Shown piece by piece: positions 6,324-6,579 of a DNA stretch of 6,579 nt (positions are counted from its first letter, which is position 1; the number at the start of each line of letters is the position of its first letter). The stretch covers positions 1-6,579 of the forward strand of contig VBFF01000074.1 of assembly GCA_005889285.1 (NCBI GenBank). The letters are read 5' to 3'. This stretch comes from Chloroflexota bacterium (GTDB lineage Bacteria > Chloroflexota > Dormibacteria > CF-121). The position numbers were made by a program, and so were the translations under genes. A model generated the notes under the pieces. The model had not been told where the DNA came from. It searched no databases and was given only the letters and a program-made list of their open reading frames with translations.

Positions 6324-6579
6324 GTCGGGAAGAGGAGATTCGACAAGAACTGTTCGATCACACGCTCAACGGGCACGCGCCCGAGGTCAAGGCTCTGACC
6401 GAGGAAGCGCTCAAGCTCGGCATGGATCCGATGGACATCCTCTTCAAGGCGCTGATCCCGTCACTGGAAGAGGTCGGCCGCCGCTTCGAGAAGGGCGACT
6501 TCTTCGTCCCCGAAATGCTGATTGCGGCCCGGGCGATGCAGGGAGCTCTCGTGATCCTGCGCCCGTTGATCGCGGAGAC
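6320..6579 (+). CDS. Corrinoid (B12-binding) methyltransferase protein, N-terminal part, cut by the right edge
   Basis: 86 complete codons are present and the frame is still open at the edge. The visible part reads as the helical cap (B12-binding_2) domain of the small corrinoid proteins that serve MttB, MtbB, MtmB, MtgB and similar methyltransferases. It opens MSREEEIRQELFDHTLNG, followed by a helix ending in LGMDP, then LIPSLEEVGRRFEKGDFFVP (46-65 with E65) and an Ala-rich helix with M67 and M73, where the family contacts the upper face of the cobalamin. The cobalt-ligating D-x-H-x-x-G motif belongs to the next domain and is beyond the edge, so it cannot be checked. Known members are about 210-220 residues and shuttle a methyl group from a substrate-specific methyltransferase to a folate- or thiol-methylating partner. 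Here the start overlaps the iclR stop. The specific substrate is not determinable; a glycine-betaine-type system is the favoured guess from the upstream flavoenzyme. Confidence 0.85.
   Translation, partial: MSREEEIRQELFDHTLNGHAPEVKALTEEALKLGMDPMDILFKALIPSLEEVGRRFEKGDFFVPEMLIAARAMQGALVILRPLIAE

Overview
This is a GC-rich bacterial window. Genes are packed closely, several starts are GTG or TTG, stop and start codons overlap, and at least one gene looks leaderless. The style fits a GC-rich soil or sediment lineage such as Chloroflexota or an actinobacterium-like phylum, but nothing here fixes the taxon. All supported genes read on the + strand. No tRNA, rRNA, CRISPR array, transposase or prophage gene is visible.

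Layout. Positions 1-168 are non-coding. They hold a strong ribosome-binding-like sequence on the minus strand that points off the left edge, which suggests a divergent gene. They also hold a 10-bp direct repeat spaced two helical turns apart and a weak promoter. Positions 169-603 encode a small SRPBCC (START-like) protein. Positions 676-3192 encode a large flavoenzyme of the dimethylglycine oxidase/dehydrogenase and sarcosine dehydrogenase family, with an N-terminal DAO flavin domain and C-terminal GcvT domains. It is followed, 12 and 2 bases apart, by etfB and etfA, the two subunits of electron transfer flavoprotein. A predicted five-helix membrane protein then starts inside the etfA stop codon. 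After a 76-bp gap with a hairpin and a good sigma-70-like promoter comes an IclR-family regulator. Its stop overlaps the start of a corrinoid protein (methyltransferase cognate type), which is cut by the right edge after 86 residues.

How the parts fit (inference). The flavoenzyme would oxidatively demethylate an N-methyl amine such as dimethylglycine or sarcosine, pass the one-carbon unit to tetrahydrofolate in its GcvT half, and give its electrons to EtfAB for the respiratory chain. The corrinoid protein would carry methyl groups taken from a quaternary or tertiary amine by an MttB/MtgB-type methyltransferase, probably encoded just beyond the right edge. The window therefore looks like one side of a betaine or methylamine catabolic locus that joins corrinoid-dependent and flavin/ETF-dependent demethylation under an IclR regulator. 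The most distinctive detail is that the flavoenzyme resembles oxygen-using dimethylglycine oxidase in its flavin motif and length, sits next to ETF genes, and seems to carry Asp where that family has an active-site His.
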